Source: Nematopogon swammerdamellus (taxonomy: Eukaryota > Arthropoda > Insecta > Lepidoptera > Adelidae). Taken from it: a stretch of DNA of 64,000 nt. This document shows, piece after piece, positions 29,153 to 40,637 of the stretch. Numbering within the stretch: position 1 is the stretch's first letter; every line of letters starts with the position of its first letter. The translations under genes were made by a program, and so were the position numbers. The notes under the pieces are model-generated. The model searched no databases. It saw only the letters and a list, made by a program, of their open reading frames with translations, and was not told where the DNA came from. Location: assembly GCA_946902875.1 (NCBI GenBank), contig OX336355.1, forward strand, positions 11,272,847-11,336,846. Reading direction: 5' to 3'.

Positions 29153-31600
29153 AACTGAGACTTAAAAAAAATCAAGTTTATCAATAGAACTAGAATTCGA
29201 CTACGGAATAAGGAGGCAATGCACGCAGTAAGCCATAAAATTGCAATAAATTCAGCTGCACGTTTGTTTTGATTTGAGTTATAGTATCTCATCTGTGGCA
29301 ATGCTATGTGAACAAAACCGTTGGTCAATTCACTTTGGTGTGTTGAAAACTCCTGGGCGGAACCCGTATTTTTACGAGTCGCGTATTTTTGCCCAGGATT
29401 AACGGACTCTGATTAGGTTTAATGGGTCGTTAAACTTACTCTGTCTGTGACTTGCCTACGATCTCTCTCTACCTATCTACATGTTAGCGGCACGTGCTGT
29501 ATGAAGCATTTATGTGCTTATGTTAAATTTCTAATTGCTAACGTCTAAATTAATTTTTATTGTTAGGACCTATGATAAAACAGATAATATGGAAATATTA
29601 TTTTCTTTCACAATTTAGTTGTTTCCACGACCAATAATTACAGTTATATTGATTACTTATTAATAACTGAAAATATATTCCAAATCCCAAAAAAATTTAA
29701 TTGTTTAGAAGATTAGTAATAATTTCATATTCTTAAGTCTAGGTTAGTATCACAAAGAAAAAACACATTTGATAGATATCCCGAGTGCACCAGTGGGCTT
29801 TAGTCTATGTGAATGCACTCAGGTTTATCGAAGACCAAGATTTTAGTCCTTTATCAAAACCTAAAATTATAATCATAATAAATCTAAAAATATCTAGTAT
29901 GAGATAGGTATAAATCTAGGAATAATATACTCATATTTTAAAAATACGTTTTCAAGATATTTTATATATAGATTATCTAACATAATTATTACTAAAACAA
30001 TTTAATAAAATTCACGTTGTCTTAATAGAAAATTTCTTACAAAAATTATATTAAAAATAAATGTTATTGGAAATAAAAATTAACAATCAACGAAAATAAT
30101 CTAAAATCGGAAACACTTCACCCCACACGCACTCCGTTATCGGAAAAGGCAATTTGGTCAATTTGTCGAGCGGGGGGCACCTGTGCAGTTAGTGTGTTGC
30201 GCTGGCGATAAATACAGTGCAGGGCCAAGCTGTCTGACATGGCTTCGCTCGCTGCCATTATGTATGAAATGTAATTTAAAGACGTGATCACCTGTCATAT
30301 TTTTTCCACAAATTAATCTTAACAATATTTATATTATTTCTTCACAATTCAGTTAGGTTGGAGAAAATAAATTAACCAAAAATCTGTTTATTTTGCATAT
30401 TTAGACAATTAACTAAAAAAAGAAGCATCCATTTTTCATTCGTATTTAAATGAATTTTTCCATATTTGTCTTTTCATTTGTCAAAAATAAAGTAAAATAT
30501 CATAGTCCTTACGTAAAATACTTGGTATTTTTTTTAATACATCTATTGGCAAAAGATCTAAATAAAAATATTTTTTTTCCTTACGTTGTGAAAGGCACTG
30601 AATTTGTTTATTAGGGGTATCAATTGTATTTAGTTATAGATTTTAAATAAATTTACAGCTACATTTTAAGTCTTAAAACATACAAGCTAAATAACAAATT
30701 ATAGGCCGTACAAAAAAGTTTAATTATATAAGTTATATTTAAATTGTAAGACAGATGATAAATAATAGATATGCTTTTTATTATTTAATTATTTTTATTT
30801 TGCAGAAACCAGCACATTACTATGTTTACATCTTGCGCAAAGGCGGACTGCCCATTACAGATATATCTTTTTATATTTTAATAAAAAAATATATATATAT
30901 ATATTTTTTAATACCAGCCCCATAGTACTTATCTTTTCTACCCATTAGGGCCCACAGTCCCTAATATTAGTAATAGAAGTGTATATATATTCAAGTCCAC
31001 TTTGATTGTTAATTAGACTAGAATTTTCTTAATTCATTGCACTTACACTTACCTTTGACATAGAATCCATCCCTTACACGCTAACCAATAAATAATTAGG
31101 CGATAATAGTAGTGACAAGCGGCACAATGCACATATTGCGTTATGTTAGTTAATTGCAGTGCTATCTTGATCGTGTGGGCACGAACCACGCACAGTGGAC
31201 ATATGGCCAGGTTGAAGTGACAAATCGTTTTGTTCTATAAACTAGGCAATTTTTGGGTAAAATTATATAATTTTGGGGATAGTTTTTTTAAGGATAAATC
31301 ATAACCTAAAATGGCTCGGGGTCGGGCGGCGTGCCAAAAATTAAGCGATATTGTTTATTTATATTAGTTTTAGGTGCCTAGGACTGAATTATAATAAAAA
31401 GTGGTATATTATTTTGTTAATAAATGTATTGCATATTTTCCTTAGGTACCTACCTAACTTTTTGATTTAAAATCAATTTTGCAAATTAGACCAAATGCCC
31501 AAAATTTTAATATGGGGAAACCTTTTAATTTCATCATTGGACAGATGCGAAGCCCAAAATAAAGAGAAAAAATACGCCTCGACCTCGAGATTAAACCGAG
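29153..31600. other. Long AT-rich spacer
   Basis: No exon or family-level repeat. GAGTGCA / TGCACTC stem at 29780-29820; (TA)n at 30889-30906; a GC-richer patch at 30120-30265 (CTTCGCTCGCTGCC) without recognisable content. Confidence 0.4.
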
Positions 31601-31662
31601 GACATGCTTAGTACTCACATAAAAAAAGCCACAGTTGCACTCCGGGAGTGCCCGCAGAAGTG

Positions 31663-32027
31663 AAAACTTTTTGTATTTCCGAAAATAATTCTTAGGTTGT
31701 AGGTAACATTGCTTAAAAAAGAAAAAAAAATTGAGGGATTCGAACCCATGGTCAAAAAATACAAATCCTACATTCTTACCATTGAGCCACGAAATCACAT
31801 AAACGACCAAACGAATATCGGATTCCCTTGATTCGCTTTCGGCGTCACTGTCACTGAGAGACGAACAGAATTGATCCCGAGCCATCGTAACTTAACCCTT
31901 AATGCAATGACTTAAGGTTGCATTTTAAATAATAAAAATAAATCTGTCGCTTTTCGAGATCTGTCGCGAGTCTAACATTTTTTACCCACCTAAAAAAGTG
32001 CCAAGCGCCGCTAAAGAAGTTTTCACT
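31663..32027. mobile_element. TIR element, family C, with tRNA-like promoter inside
   Basis: GAAGTGAAAACTT at 31663-31675 and the inverted AAGTTTTCACTTC at 32015-32027 bound 365 bp. The right part (GTGCCAAGCGCCGCTAAAG, TTTTTTACCCACCTAAAAAA, TGTCGCGAGTCTAAC) is shared with 1097-1260. Centre: a minus-strand tRNA-like unit (separate entry). A 143-codon minus frame spans most of the element (starts MARDQFCSSLSDSDAESES, an acidic serine-rich beginning) but crosses the tRNA-like unit and is probably not a gene. Confidence 0.55.
31714..31800 (-). repeat. Decayed tRNA-like unit with A box, B box and T run
   Basis: On minus: TGGCTCAATGG (31779-31789, A box), GGTTCGAATCC (31736-31746, B box), then TTTTTTTTTC as a pol III-type stop. 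Spacing fits a tRNA. Acceptor, anticodon and T stems do not pair well, so it is a tRNA-derived SINE head or tRNA relic, not a working tRNA. Confidence 0.55.
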
Positions 32028-32660
32028 TCAAAAATGATTACAGTTTCAATTTAGAAAACACGAAATCTAAGAATATTCGAAAAAATTTAACTGTTACACC
32101 TTAGGCTATGTCATACAATTAATTCCATTTTTATTATTGCAATTTCAATTTAAATGTATGGGGATGTGATTAAAATCGTAGACTTCTTATATTTATTATT
32201 CTTCTAATAAATGCATACCATACGTATGAGGTATTTTCGTAAATTTTGTTTTTGTTTTTATTTCTTTCGGAAACGCAAACAGACATGCCCCTACATAGAA
32301 CATAACAAAACATACACACAGCACATCCAGCAACGCTCTCCATGAAACAATTTAAAAATTCATCATGTATATACACTGGACAATTATATCAATATATACG
32401 ACAGTACAAATTTAATGTACCAATATGAAATCGAAATCTCTCAGTTAGATCAGAGCCCTAGACAGATCTAATTTGCAACACAGAGTGAGAGGCGCGTGTC
32501 AACTGACGCGGCTAATGGGCGAAGCGCACTCACGGGTAATGTGCCAAATGCATAGAGGCAAATGGTTTCTCTAACCTAAACAACGATGTATAGACACATA
32601 CGCTATGATTATATATTATTTGTGTTGTATTGTACTGAAATAAAATATGGGTTGATTTAT
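32028..32660. other. Spacer
   Basis: Nothing recognised; GC-richer around 32490-32535. Confidence 0.35.
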
Positions 32661-32911
32661 CGACATTGAAAAAACCGTTTCTTTGTCGCACCGCTATAGG
32701 GTGTGGAACTGTCTTCCGACGAGTGTGTTTCCCGAATCCTTCAACCTGGGTGCCTTCAAACGTCGTAAAGGCTAGACATCCCAGCAGCAGTCCGCAAATT
32801 TGCTGGCACGGAGCCTCTCTGAGCGTGGTTTCGCGAGGAGAGGTGTTTTTGGCTTTGTGGACTCAACCATTGGTTCCTTGGCACATACACCCAACATGGA
32901 TTTACATAAAA
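32661..32911 (+). pseudogene. 5'-truncated LINE relic
   Basis: Begins inside the C-terminal region: KPFLCRTA, then with frame changes VWNCLPTSVFPESFNLGAFK and RR, then the 3' UTR word GGTTTCGCGAGGAGAGGTG (32828-32846), TTGGTTCCTTGGCACA and GGATTTACATAAAATCA. Same subfamily as 23918, 51776 and 56476. The first 10 bases (GACATTGAAA) may be fused spacer. Confidence 0.75.
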
Positions 32912-33150
32912 TCAATGTGGATTTACCACAAAACACTACGCTACACCACACTACATTACACAACACTACACTGCATTGACACCCACTACACACACACTCA
33001 CACGTTTGATCCCACTACACTATAGTCTAATCAGGGAAACAAAAAGTGACCAGACTTCAATGCATGTACAACTTATGTTTTATCTGTTTGTCATTAGGCT
33101 GTCTGTTTTCTAATAAATAAATAAATAAATAAAATATATATATTTATATA
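32912..33150. repeat. Simple repeats: ACTACAC-type and (AAAT)n
   Basis: 32930-33005 is a degenerate array of CACTACA/ACACTAC words; 33112-33135 is (AATA)n followed by AT-rich DNA. No gene. Confidence 0.6.
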
Positions 33151-33780
33151 ATTCTAGCAATTTTCTACCAGTATACCTTTGGGGTATGATAACGTGGTGC
33201 AGCAAGGTGCCGCAGACGAAGGAAACGCGGATGATTGTTATTGGTGTCAACTCGGGGGCACAAATCTCGAGCACAATACCTGAAGTGCTATCTGGACCAC
33301 TACTCGTTAAACATTTGAACACCGGTCTAGGGTGCACCCTCCGCTCCATAATTGAAATCCTACAGCGTGGTATCGAGGGAGGAGTTAGATAAATTTGAAA
33401 TGGACATTATGATAAAATTGTAAATACAAATAATATATTACCTAGTAAAATAAGGTAAATACACACATCGTACCTAGATCGTGCAAGAATATTATGTGTG
33501 CAATAAAGGGCATCACACACTCGGTTAATGATTATTGTACATATCAATGTATCTAGGGGTTGATACAGTGAGCTATGTTCTACAAAAATAAAACTACCAA
33601 TAAACTTCAAATTATCTCTACAAATATATCCATGTTATTAATAATTCCGCTATCTATATCGTCCGTATGTGTAGCACTGGTGGTGAGTCTGTCTAATGGA
33701 AGAATAACAGTGGCGGATACCGAGTACGACAGAAGCTCTATTCCAAGTTTGGCTTTGCGAAACATTTAAGGCGATTCACC
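33151..33780. other. Spacer
   Basis: A 68-codon plus frame at 33186-33392 (MITWCSKVPQTKETRMIVIG at its start) has no recognisable domain. Nothing else seen. Confidence 0.3.
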
Positions 33781-33961
33781 GGCCGGCACACCTGTCTGTC
33801 GCCGGCACCACCGCACCGGTCCCCGCACCACTGCCACCGCGCCGCCCCACCGCCGCCTCCGCCGCCGCCGCCACCGTCGCGTCGTCGCCACCGTCGCGTC
33901 GCCTCCGCCGCCGCCGCCGCCGCCGCCGCCGCCTCCGCCGCCGCCGCTGCGCCGCCGCCGT
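33781..33961. repeat. GC-rich CCG/CGC trinucleotide island
   Basis: Imperfect runs of CCGCCG with interspersed GCGTCGTCGCCACC duplications, about 180 bp of very high GC in AT-rich DNA. The alanine/glycine-rich minus frame across it is an artefact of the repeat. Confidence 0.85.
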
Positions 33962-34110
33962 AAGCAGTCACAAAAAACATGAAAAAAAAAATCATCTGTG
34001 TAAGTGTAGTTAGGATAAAAGATATGTGTCCAGCGATGTTTCTTATCTGCTTTTCTTCGTTACGATATATACTAGCTGCAAAAAGAAAGGAACTGAAATA
34101 TTTAAACAAA

Positions 34111-34175
34111 GGGAAGAACTGGCATGGCACCTAGTTCACAAAGATCTTATGGGCTAACATAACGGATGTAGTAGG
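34111..34175 (+). mobile_element. SINE family A, tail scrap
   Basis: GGGAAGAACTGGCATGGCAC, CTAGTTCACAAAGATCTTAT, GGGCTAACATAACGGATGT match the last part of family A; the final segment is lost. Confidence 0.55.
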
Positions 34176-34609
34176 ACATTATACTATGTATGTAATATAC
34201 TTATATGTATGTAAATAATATTATTGTACGCACACCACGTTATTTTGATGTTCTCACAAAAATACCCAATACAATGCGGTTTTACGTATGAGTATAGTGT
34301 TAACGGTAGGCCGTAATTGTTCGTGCCACACTTGGAATCGAGCTACAATACGGGAAGAAAACTCAACGGGTCGCGTGAAAGATTTATTGTATTGCCGCCC
34401 GGGGAAATAGAAAAATACCAGACCACAGAAATGTACATTTGTCTAAATACATCGCTGTAACCGGTATAGAGACACGTATTGTACCACGCGAATTGTTCAT
34501 GTGTGGTATTTTCATAAGTAAAAGCATTTGGACGTTAAATTTCGCGATGTAAGTAATGCTGTACAGTAGAAACGTATACATATTACAACAGTACAAAATA
34601 TATGCACCT
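34176..34609. other. Spacer
   Basis: Nothing recognised. Confidence 0.35.
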
Positions 34610-34689
34610 ATATGTACCACACGCTGTATATCGGCAATCGGGGTAAGCAGAGTAATCGGTGTTGTGCTGCAAGTACTCTTGTAATTTAA
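34610..34689 (-). mobile_element. Family B retroposon, 3' scrap
   Basis: On plus: TGTACCACACGCTGTATATC, GGCAATCGGGGTAAGCAGAG, TAATCGGTGTTGTGCTGCAA, GTACTCTTGTAATTTA. Ends within the stem-loop. Confidence 0.8.
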
Positions 34690-35116
34690 TTAATTTGATG
34701 TTTTGTACGTAATGAAAACTAAATGAGTCTTGAAATAGAAATAACATTTTCATTAAATAAGTTGTTTTCTACTTTCTTACTTATTATTAAGCTCAAACTT
34801 TCGGTCAAAAGATCAAAGGTCCGACATAATAAAATATTCATTATCGTGACGCACTTCCAAATTAATATAGCGAAAAGAGCAATAATATTTATTAATTTCA
34901 ATAAAAGTATCAATGACGTCGGTACAACGTTATTGTTCAATGTGCATGTGCGATCTCATTGGTCACAGGTGACTTAGCCTAGTTCATCTAAAAAAAATCG
35001 ACGAATGGTTGGTAAGTACTGTACTATTATAACAATACATAGGATGTTATATTTAGCATTGCATTTCAGGAGTTTTAGCAGAAAATTGTTTTGATCGTTT
35101 TTAAGCAAATATTTAA
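34690..35116. other. AT-rich spacer
   Basis: TGACGTCGG at 34914 and CATTGGTCAC at 34957 are single motif matches (CRE, inverted CCAAT) without other promoter signs. Nothing else. Confidence 0.3.
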
Positions 35117-35467
35117 TTTTTTTTTTATGGAAACTGACACGTTTGGCTACATCACCTGCAACATCCGTGATGTCAGCCCATAACACCGGGTGAACTAGGT
35201 TGTGCCGGCTACACTGAACTGGACGGAAAACACAAACTATTTACATAGTCGTTTCGACCGACGCTTCATTCAGTGCGGTGGTACCAACCCGGGCGGGTTG
35301 AACCCTACCACCTAGTAAGGTAAGAAGGGAAGGGACCTACAGTTTTACGTGGAATCCGAACCACGGTCAGCCTCCAACGGTCGAGCGGTCACTCATCCAA
35401 GTACTGACCGCGTACTGAGTACCGACTACAGTTGACTGTCTGCACCACTGAGCTATCGAGGCTGACG
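35117..35467 (-). mobile_element. SINE family A, most complete copy
   Basis: Poly(T) to GAGGCTGAC. On minus the head reads GTCAGCCTCGATAGCTCAGT (A box), GACAGTCAACTGTAGTCGG, CAGTACTTGGATGAGTGACC (5S-like, 35387-35406), then GGAGGCTGACCGTGGTTCGG and ATTCCACG (B box), core and tail. It is missing the usual block before GTGCCGGCTACACTGAACTG. This copy best shows all three promoter-like elements in order. Confidence 0.9.
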
Positions 35468-37286
35468 TCATAAAAGTCCTAAACTTTCATCGAACTGCGT
35501 CGTGATTTTCTCTTAGAAAGCCGCGTCACTAAAATTGACATAATTCCAATCGGGCCTAATCGTTCAACCTAATTTGCCGTAAACATGTAAAATGCCATTT
35601 CCAAAATTATCATAATTTCGCACCACGAATTTCGCTTCGACAGGCTCGTGCTAGGGTTCCCGATGACATAATTCAGAGGCATCGTAAATATGATACGCCA
35701 TCAATGTCGAAGCGTTTGAGGGACGCGAGATGGACGTCGATTTACACGTGCTCTGAAAGTTATCGTAAAATTTTACGACAGCGCAAAATCACTTCGGCCG
35801 GCTCGCACAGCTTCCGGGCTATTCTAGTGGTTTTAGATTTTTTTTTTTTGCTATTCCGGTGGAAATATTATATTTACGGTTTATGAACGTTTGGATAATA
35901 ATAATGTATGTAGATAGAGATGAGAACGGAATTTAATGAATACTCAATGATTTTTTTATGTATTGTTCTGTATACCTAAATGTAAAGACCAGATCTCTAC
36001 TAAGTAGGAATTTAGATATTAAATATTTATTTTGATAACGGTAAACGGTAGGCAATGCATTATTCAAATATTTAACAAAACTGTGTAAAATATTAAAAAC
36101 TAAGATTAATACTAATTAAATAAATCTAACCAAAAGCAAAATATTTTATGTAGTTATTTTTTCATTAAATACCCCCAATAAATTCAATCCACACAACTCA
36201 AAGCATAGAAGCCTTAAAAAGCCCCAAAAGATGTCTGTCAACAAACAGGATTTATCGCGGAGTGGTAGATAAGTTTCGTTACATTTTCCGGAAAAACGTT
36301 ATCGTCTGCAATAAGAGCGAAAATAAATATAGTGGAAAACTCAATAAAAGTGTATGGCCTAATCTCTATCCAATATTTTCTTAGTATTTCAACGTAGGGT
36401 TTCCTTATAACGGAGCAATCGTGTCGAAAAGAGTGGATAAGACGTCGAATAATGTTTTAACTTTTATTTTAATTTTAGATTATTTAGCAAGAACATGATT
36501 TGATAAAGTTTTGTGGAAGATTATATGTATTAGCAGAAATATATTAAAGTGTAAGTACTATTTTTTTATCGCAAATTTATTCGCTTGTAAAATTACATTT
36601 TCAAAAACGCTTGAAGTACGTTTACTTCCTAGGTCGACTTAAAAGTACTCCATAGATAGCGTTGGGTAGCGCAGCCAGGAGCGTTGAAACTTCCGTTCGT
36701 ACTTTCGTGACGTTTCACTTTTTCTTCGTTAGGTCCTCAACCCAAACGTGCGTTAAAAAGCTTCGCTTCAAAAAGATTTAAGTAAAATAAATTTAATAAT
36801 AAAATCTTTAAGTAAAGTAAATATGGTCATCGTGGGTATTCCACAATATTCCCTACCATCCGATTCACCTTTCCCTTTTATCTCTGAGTGCGGGAGTTTA
36901 CTTGGCTGTTTTATTTATACGTGTATTCGTATTTATTTGTCGGTGAGAAGGAACCAGATAAGTCGCCTACAGAATTATTTAGGAGACATCCAGCTCTATT
37001 CGGGGGAGTAATAAAATAAACACGCACTTAGTTACACAATGCAGTAAGTAGAGGAATGTTTTGTAAAGAACGTATTAATATGGACACCACCGTACGGAAC
37101 GTACGGAGTGTAGAGCGGATGATTAAAACGTACCTACATATATGCGTATACAAAACAATACTTTCAGTAATTTATTAGTATTGCATGAGAGAGCAAAAAC
37201 AAACAAACAAAAATTACAATTTGCGGAGTAAACTTTTCGATGTAAAAATCTGCATTAAAAACCTAGGTATCTAAAAGATACACATT
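35468..37286. other. Spacer, nothing recognised
   Basis: GC-richer at 35620-35830 and 36640-36740, neither with recognisable coding. No repeat tied to other parts. Confidence 0.35.
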
Positions 37287-37616
37287 GACGAGACGGAAGT
37301 TAACTTTCTCCATACAAAATCGTCTTTCGGCATTTATTTATGTTTTTTACCCCCCTAAACCTTAACCGATTTTTACAATTCTTTTTTTGTTGTAATATCT
37401 ATTTTTAATATCTAAAGTGATGACTCAACAAAGCCTAATGAACTTCATGACATAAAAAAATAAAAAATATTTTTTTTAGCTCCAGTATATTAACGTAGAT
37501 TGGACCGTACTTAAGACAAATTTTTTTTTTGTAAATATCGGATAAGGTTTAGGGGGCTAGAAAACATAAATGCCGAAAGACGATTTTCTATGGAGAAAGT
37601 TAACTCCCGTCTCGTC
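37287..37616. mobile_element. Foldback element with long TIRs (about 85 bp)
   Basis: GACGAGACGGAAGTTAACTT, TCTCCATACAAAATCGTCTT, TCGGCATTTA and CCCCCTAAACCTTAACCGAT are repeated inverted at the right end (ATCGGATAAGGTTTAGGGGG, AAGACGATTTTCTATGGAGA, AAGTTAACTCCCGTCTCGTC). A second, less complete copy lies at 10709-11078. No protein. Confidence 0.8.
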
Positions 37617-38752
37617 TTTAATGAGCCCCAGTTAAATTTTAATATAATAATATTTTAATTATTTTACCCACAAATAAATCGTAATTCTGAATACAGTGTT
37701 TTGTTATGATTTTGTATGTGTAATTATTAACATTTTAGATAACATATTTAAGGATTTTAATTTTACATTCAAATTATCAAATACTTAAGACTGCGGTACT
37801 ACAGCGTGAGGCACAATTTACAAAATTTGCCACTTTTTCATTTCGGTTTTTTGTTCAACGAATTTCAAAAATATATATATATTAAAAATCCTGTCTAAAA
37901 GTTGACCATATTTAAAAGTTGGTGACAGATTTTTATTTTTATTTATGTCAATTAATATGTGAAAAAAAAATCACAAACTTACTACTAAATGGTCCTAAAT
38001 ACTCCGAAATGCTCTCTTTGTTTCGAAATTGCAGCTTTCTAAAACATTATTTTGAGTTTATACTAATTGCAGATGATGTAAGATAAAATTTTACTTCTTT
38101 TGACAGATTTGGATATTCGTGTAATGTAAGTTGGTTTAACAAACTTTGAATAAATACTATAAAACAAGCGAACGCTTCGCTATTCAATCAGTGCCGCGCG
38201 GTATGCGCATTTTGATGCTGTAGTACCGCGCTCTTAAGTATACTATTATTACTTGTAGGCAATAGGTCCGAGTAGGTAGGTATGCTAAAATGTTCTCACG
38301 ATATTTCTATAATCCGATTTCGTCAGCCAATGACGTAGGAAATATAAAATTAGACACAAATTCCATTATCGAGGGAAAGGGTTTACGCGGTGGTCAGTAC
38401 TAAATGGGATTTGACCGTGACCGCTGGTCAAGCGTACGTCAAATGGTTATCTTGTTAGAAGCAGTGAGTTTTGGATTTAGAATGTAAGTTCCGTGGGAAA
38501 GTGAGCGGTGTAGTACCAGAGGTGGATTTGTCTTTGGAATGTAGGTATTCATTGATTCTCGTTCGACTGAACCAAGTCACTGGATCGTTATATTATATCT
38601 TGTATGTATGTAGGATTACGTCATACAGGGCAAAATCCCAACCTACCACGTAAACATACTACGTGGGGTGGCTGAGGAGTAGTGCTGGGGAAGGGAAGGA
38701 ACTGATTTAAATTGCACTGCATACTATTTCTAGTACAGAGTCTAAAGAGACG
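37617..38752. other. AT-rich spacer
   Basis: Nothing recognised. A GTAGTACCGCGC word at 38220 and GCGGTACTACAGCG at 37793 are inverted relatives about 420 bp apart (GCGGTACTACAG / CTGTAGTACCGC), possibly ends of a worn TIR element. Confidence 0.35.
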
Positions 38753-38977
38753 TTTTTTTTTAACTCACACGGTTGGCAGGATCACCTACAACATCCGTGA
38801 TGTTAGCTCATAACACCTTGGTGAATTAGTTGCCATTTCAGTGCTTCCCTTCGATCGTGCCGGCTACACTGAACTGGACGGAAAACACGAACTATTTAAA
38901 TAGCCGTTTCGACGGACTTTTAATTCAGTCTGGTGGTATCAACCCGGGCGGGTTAAACCCTACCACTTAGTAAGGTA
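38753..38977 (-). mobile_element. SINE family A, 5'-truncated
   Basis: Poly(T), TCACACGGTTGGCAGGATCA, CCTACAACATCCGTGATG, core to CCCTACCACTTAGTAAGG. Head absent. Confidence 0.8.
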
Positions 38978-39466
38978 ATAGTTTTATTCTTGCGGTTAGT
39001 AGATACTCGTAATAATAGTTGGCTATGGTAGATAGAACCCGCATAGCTATACTACTGATAACTCTGGTTCAGTATAGCCGGATATTACTAACAGGTAAAT
39101 ATCCTAACTCAGAATCCCTGTCCTTGGGAACGTGACATAATGAGGATGGCATCAAATGGTTGAATTTTGGAAAATAATAAGCTTTAAATAATTTGCAATA
39201 CATAAATTCTTCGTCTGGTCGTCTCAGCATCTTGTATTGGTATTGCATGGACTGATGCAATTTGCATCAGTCCCTGCCCCAAGTTCATCTCGAGCGATAG
39301 ATGAGTGATGGATGTTGTAAATGTATGTTTCTTGTTTCAGGTGTATGTCTCTTCTTAATTCATTGCTTCATCAACAGTTTCTTGTATAGGTTGAGCTCTT
39401 CTAAATACCCAGTCATCATTTTTGTTACAATTTTTGCAATTTGTATTGCAGCCTTATCCTTCCTTA
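38978..39466. other. Spacer
   Basis: Nothing recognised. Confidence 0.35.
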
Positions 39467-39696
39467 TCCTTACCTATAATAAAATCCAACGTCTGCTTTC
39501 TGTCTGAGTGTCTGAGTGTATGTCTGTCTGTCCGCTTATAACTCGAGAACCACTGAACGGATTTTAATAAAAAAAAATCTACGGATAGCTTGATTCTTCC
39601 CATCAACTATAGGCTACTTACTATCACGCTAAATGGATTATGAGGTTAGCAGTGAAGTGAAATATGAGAGCGGGCGGAGCCGCGGGCACAGCTTGT
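39467..39696 (+). mobile_element. Helitron-like non-autonomous element
   Basis: Starts TCCTTACCTATAATAAAATCC, continues GTCTGTCTGTCCGCTTATAA, CTCGAGAACCACTGAACGGA, TATAGGCTACTTACTATCAC, GCTAAATGGATTATGAGG and ends GGGCGGAGCCGCGGGCACAG then CTTGT. GCGGAGCCGC (39674-39683) is the terminal hairpin. This is the commonest short Helitron-type repeat layout in Lepidoptera (from memory); no replication protein is encoded. Confidence 0.7.
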
Positions 39697-39713
39697 ATTA
39701 TATATAAGCCACC

Positions 39714-39890
39714 GTACGTTAACTGGCACGGGATGACGAGGGGTGGTCAGACAGTTCGGCGAGGTTGCTGCACTTCCTGCTTAATATAACGCATCCGAAT
39801 CGTAAAACTTTACGGTCGCTCCTCGCCGCGCTGCGACCGCACCGCGCCGCTCCGCCCGCGCACGCGACACCACCGTGTGAAATTGTATTT
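39714..39890. other. CpG-rich patch, possible regulatory region
   Basis: CTCCTCGCCGCGCTGCGACC and CGCGCCGCTCCGCCCGCGCA make a marked GC island. No frame with recognisable protein, no TATA box. Could be a promoter or a worn GC-rich repeat. Confidence 0.25.
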
Positions 39891-40059
39891 ATTGTTTTTG
39901 GAAAACGCGTAAATATCATAGTGGTGCTCGCCGGGGACTATGGTATAAATTCGTTAGTCTCTATTTTGCTCTTTGTCTAAGTGGTATCAAATATGAAGAA
40001 GCTATGATAATAATTTATTTGATATCAATAAATCATCCTCATGAATACGAATAATTAAT

Positions 40060-40272
40060 CTGTAAGGGATGGTCATGGAGTAAGTTACTTTATTTTAATT
40101 CTAAGTTACTCAATTTAGATTTAGTATCATACATAGAGTCTACAAACGCAATCAATCAATATCAATCATCAATACTAATAATACATTTGTAAGGGATGGT
40201 CATGGAGTAAGTTACTTTATTTTATGAAAAATTGCTTTTGTGGACTCTAGGTATGATATTAAAACTAAATTG
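40060..40272. mobile_element. Inverted-repeat element with flanking 38-bp direct repeat
   Basis: CTGTAAGGGATGGTCATGGA then GTAAGTTACTTTATTTTA occurs at 40060-40097 and again at 40187-40224. Around 40111-40150 and 40230-40272 are imperfect inverted arms (CAATTTAGATTTAGTATCAT, AGAGTCTACAAACGCAAT / ATTGCTTTTGTGGACTCT, ATGATATTAAAACTAAATTG). The word CTGTAAGGGATGGTCAT recurs once more at 45139-45155. Confidence 0.6.
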
Positions 40273-40289
40273 ACGATTTTTAGAAATCT

Positions 40290-40556
40290 TTTCTGTATGT
40301 ATGTATGTATGTTCCTCCATAAGTATTATATCGATCATCCAATTCGATTAAACTTAGTTCAAGCACATTTAACTATACGTGACACAGGATAGGCTAAATA
40401 AAATGCAGTTTCGGTTACGCTAAGATATGGCTCTCATACACACCGAATTGTTCCGCGCGCCGCAATGAAAAGGTAAGGTAGCGGTAGCGGTCTTACTTAC
40501 TTTCTTCTTCTTAAATACGAATTTAACGCAAGCGAAGCCGCGGCCAAAAGCTGGTA
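40290..40556 (+). mobile_element. Helitron-like non-autonomous element
   Basis: GTATGTATGTATGTATG near 40293, then TATCGATCATCCAATTCGAT, ACACAGGATAGGCTAAATAA, and the end AACGCAAGCGAAGCCGCGGC then CAAAAGCTGGTA. End sequence is close to the canonical AGCTAGT. Confidence 0.6.
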
Positions 40557-40637
40557 CACAATAAAGATTTTAAAATTTAAGGACACCTAATATTATGGCC
40601 TGACCAGTGCATCCTCTCGGTTACTCTACGGTTACAT

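Noticed and set aside
28827..29165. 112-codon plus-strand protein
   Set aside because: Lies entirely in the family E repeat.
31731..31800. tRNA gene on the minus strand
   Set aside because: A and B boxes are present but three of four stems do not pair.
31454..31885. 143-codon minus-strand protein (longest frame)
   Set aside because: Runs across the tRNA-like unit and the TIR of a repeat element; composition changes abruptly and no domain is seen.
33738..34130. 130-codon Ala/Gly-rich minus-strand protein
   Set aside because: Product of the CCG/CGC repeat.
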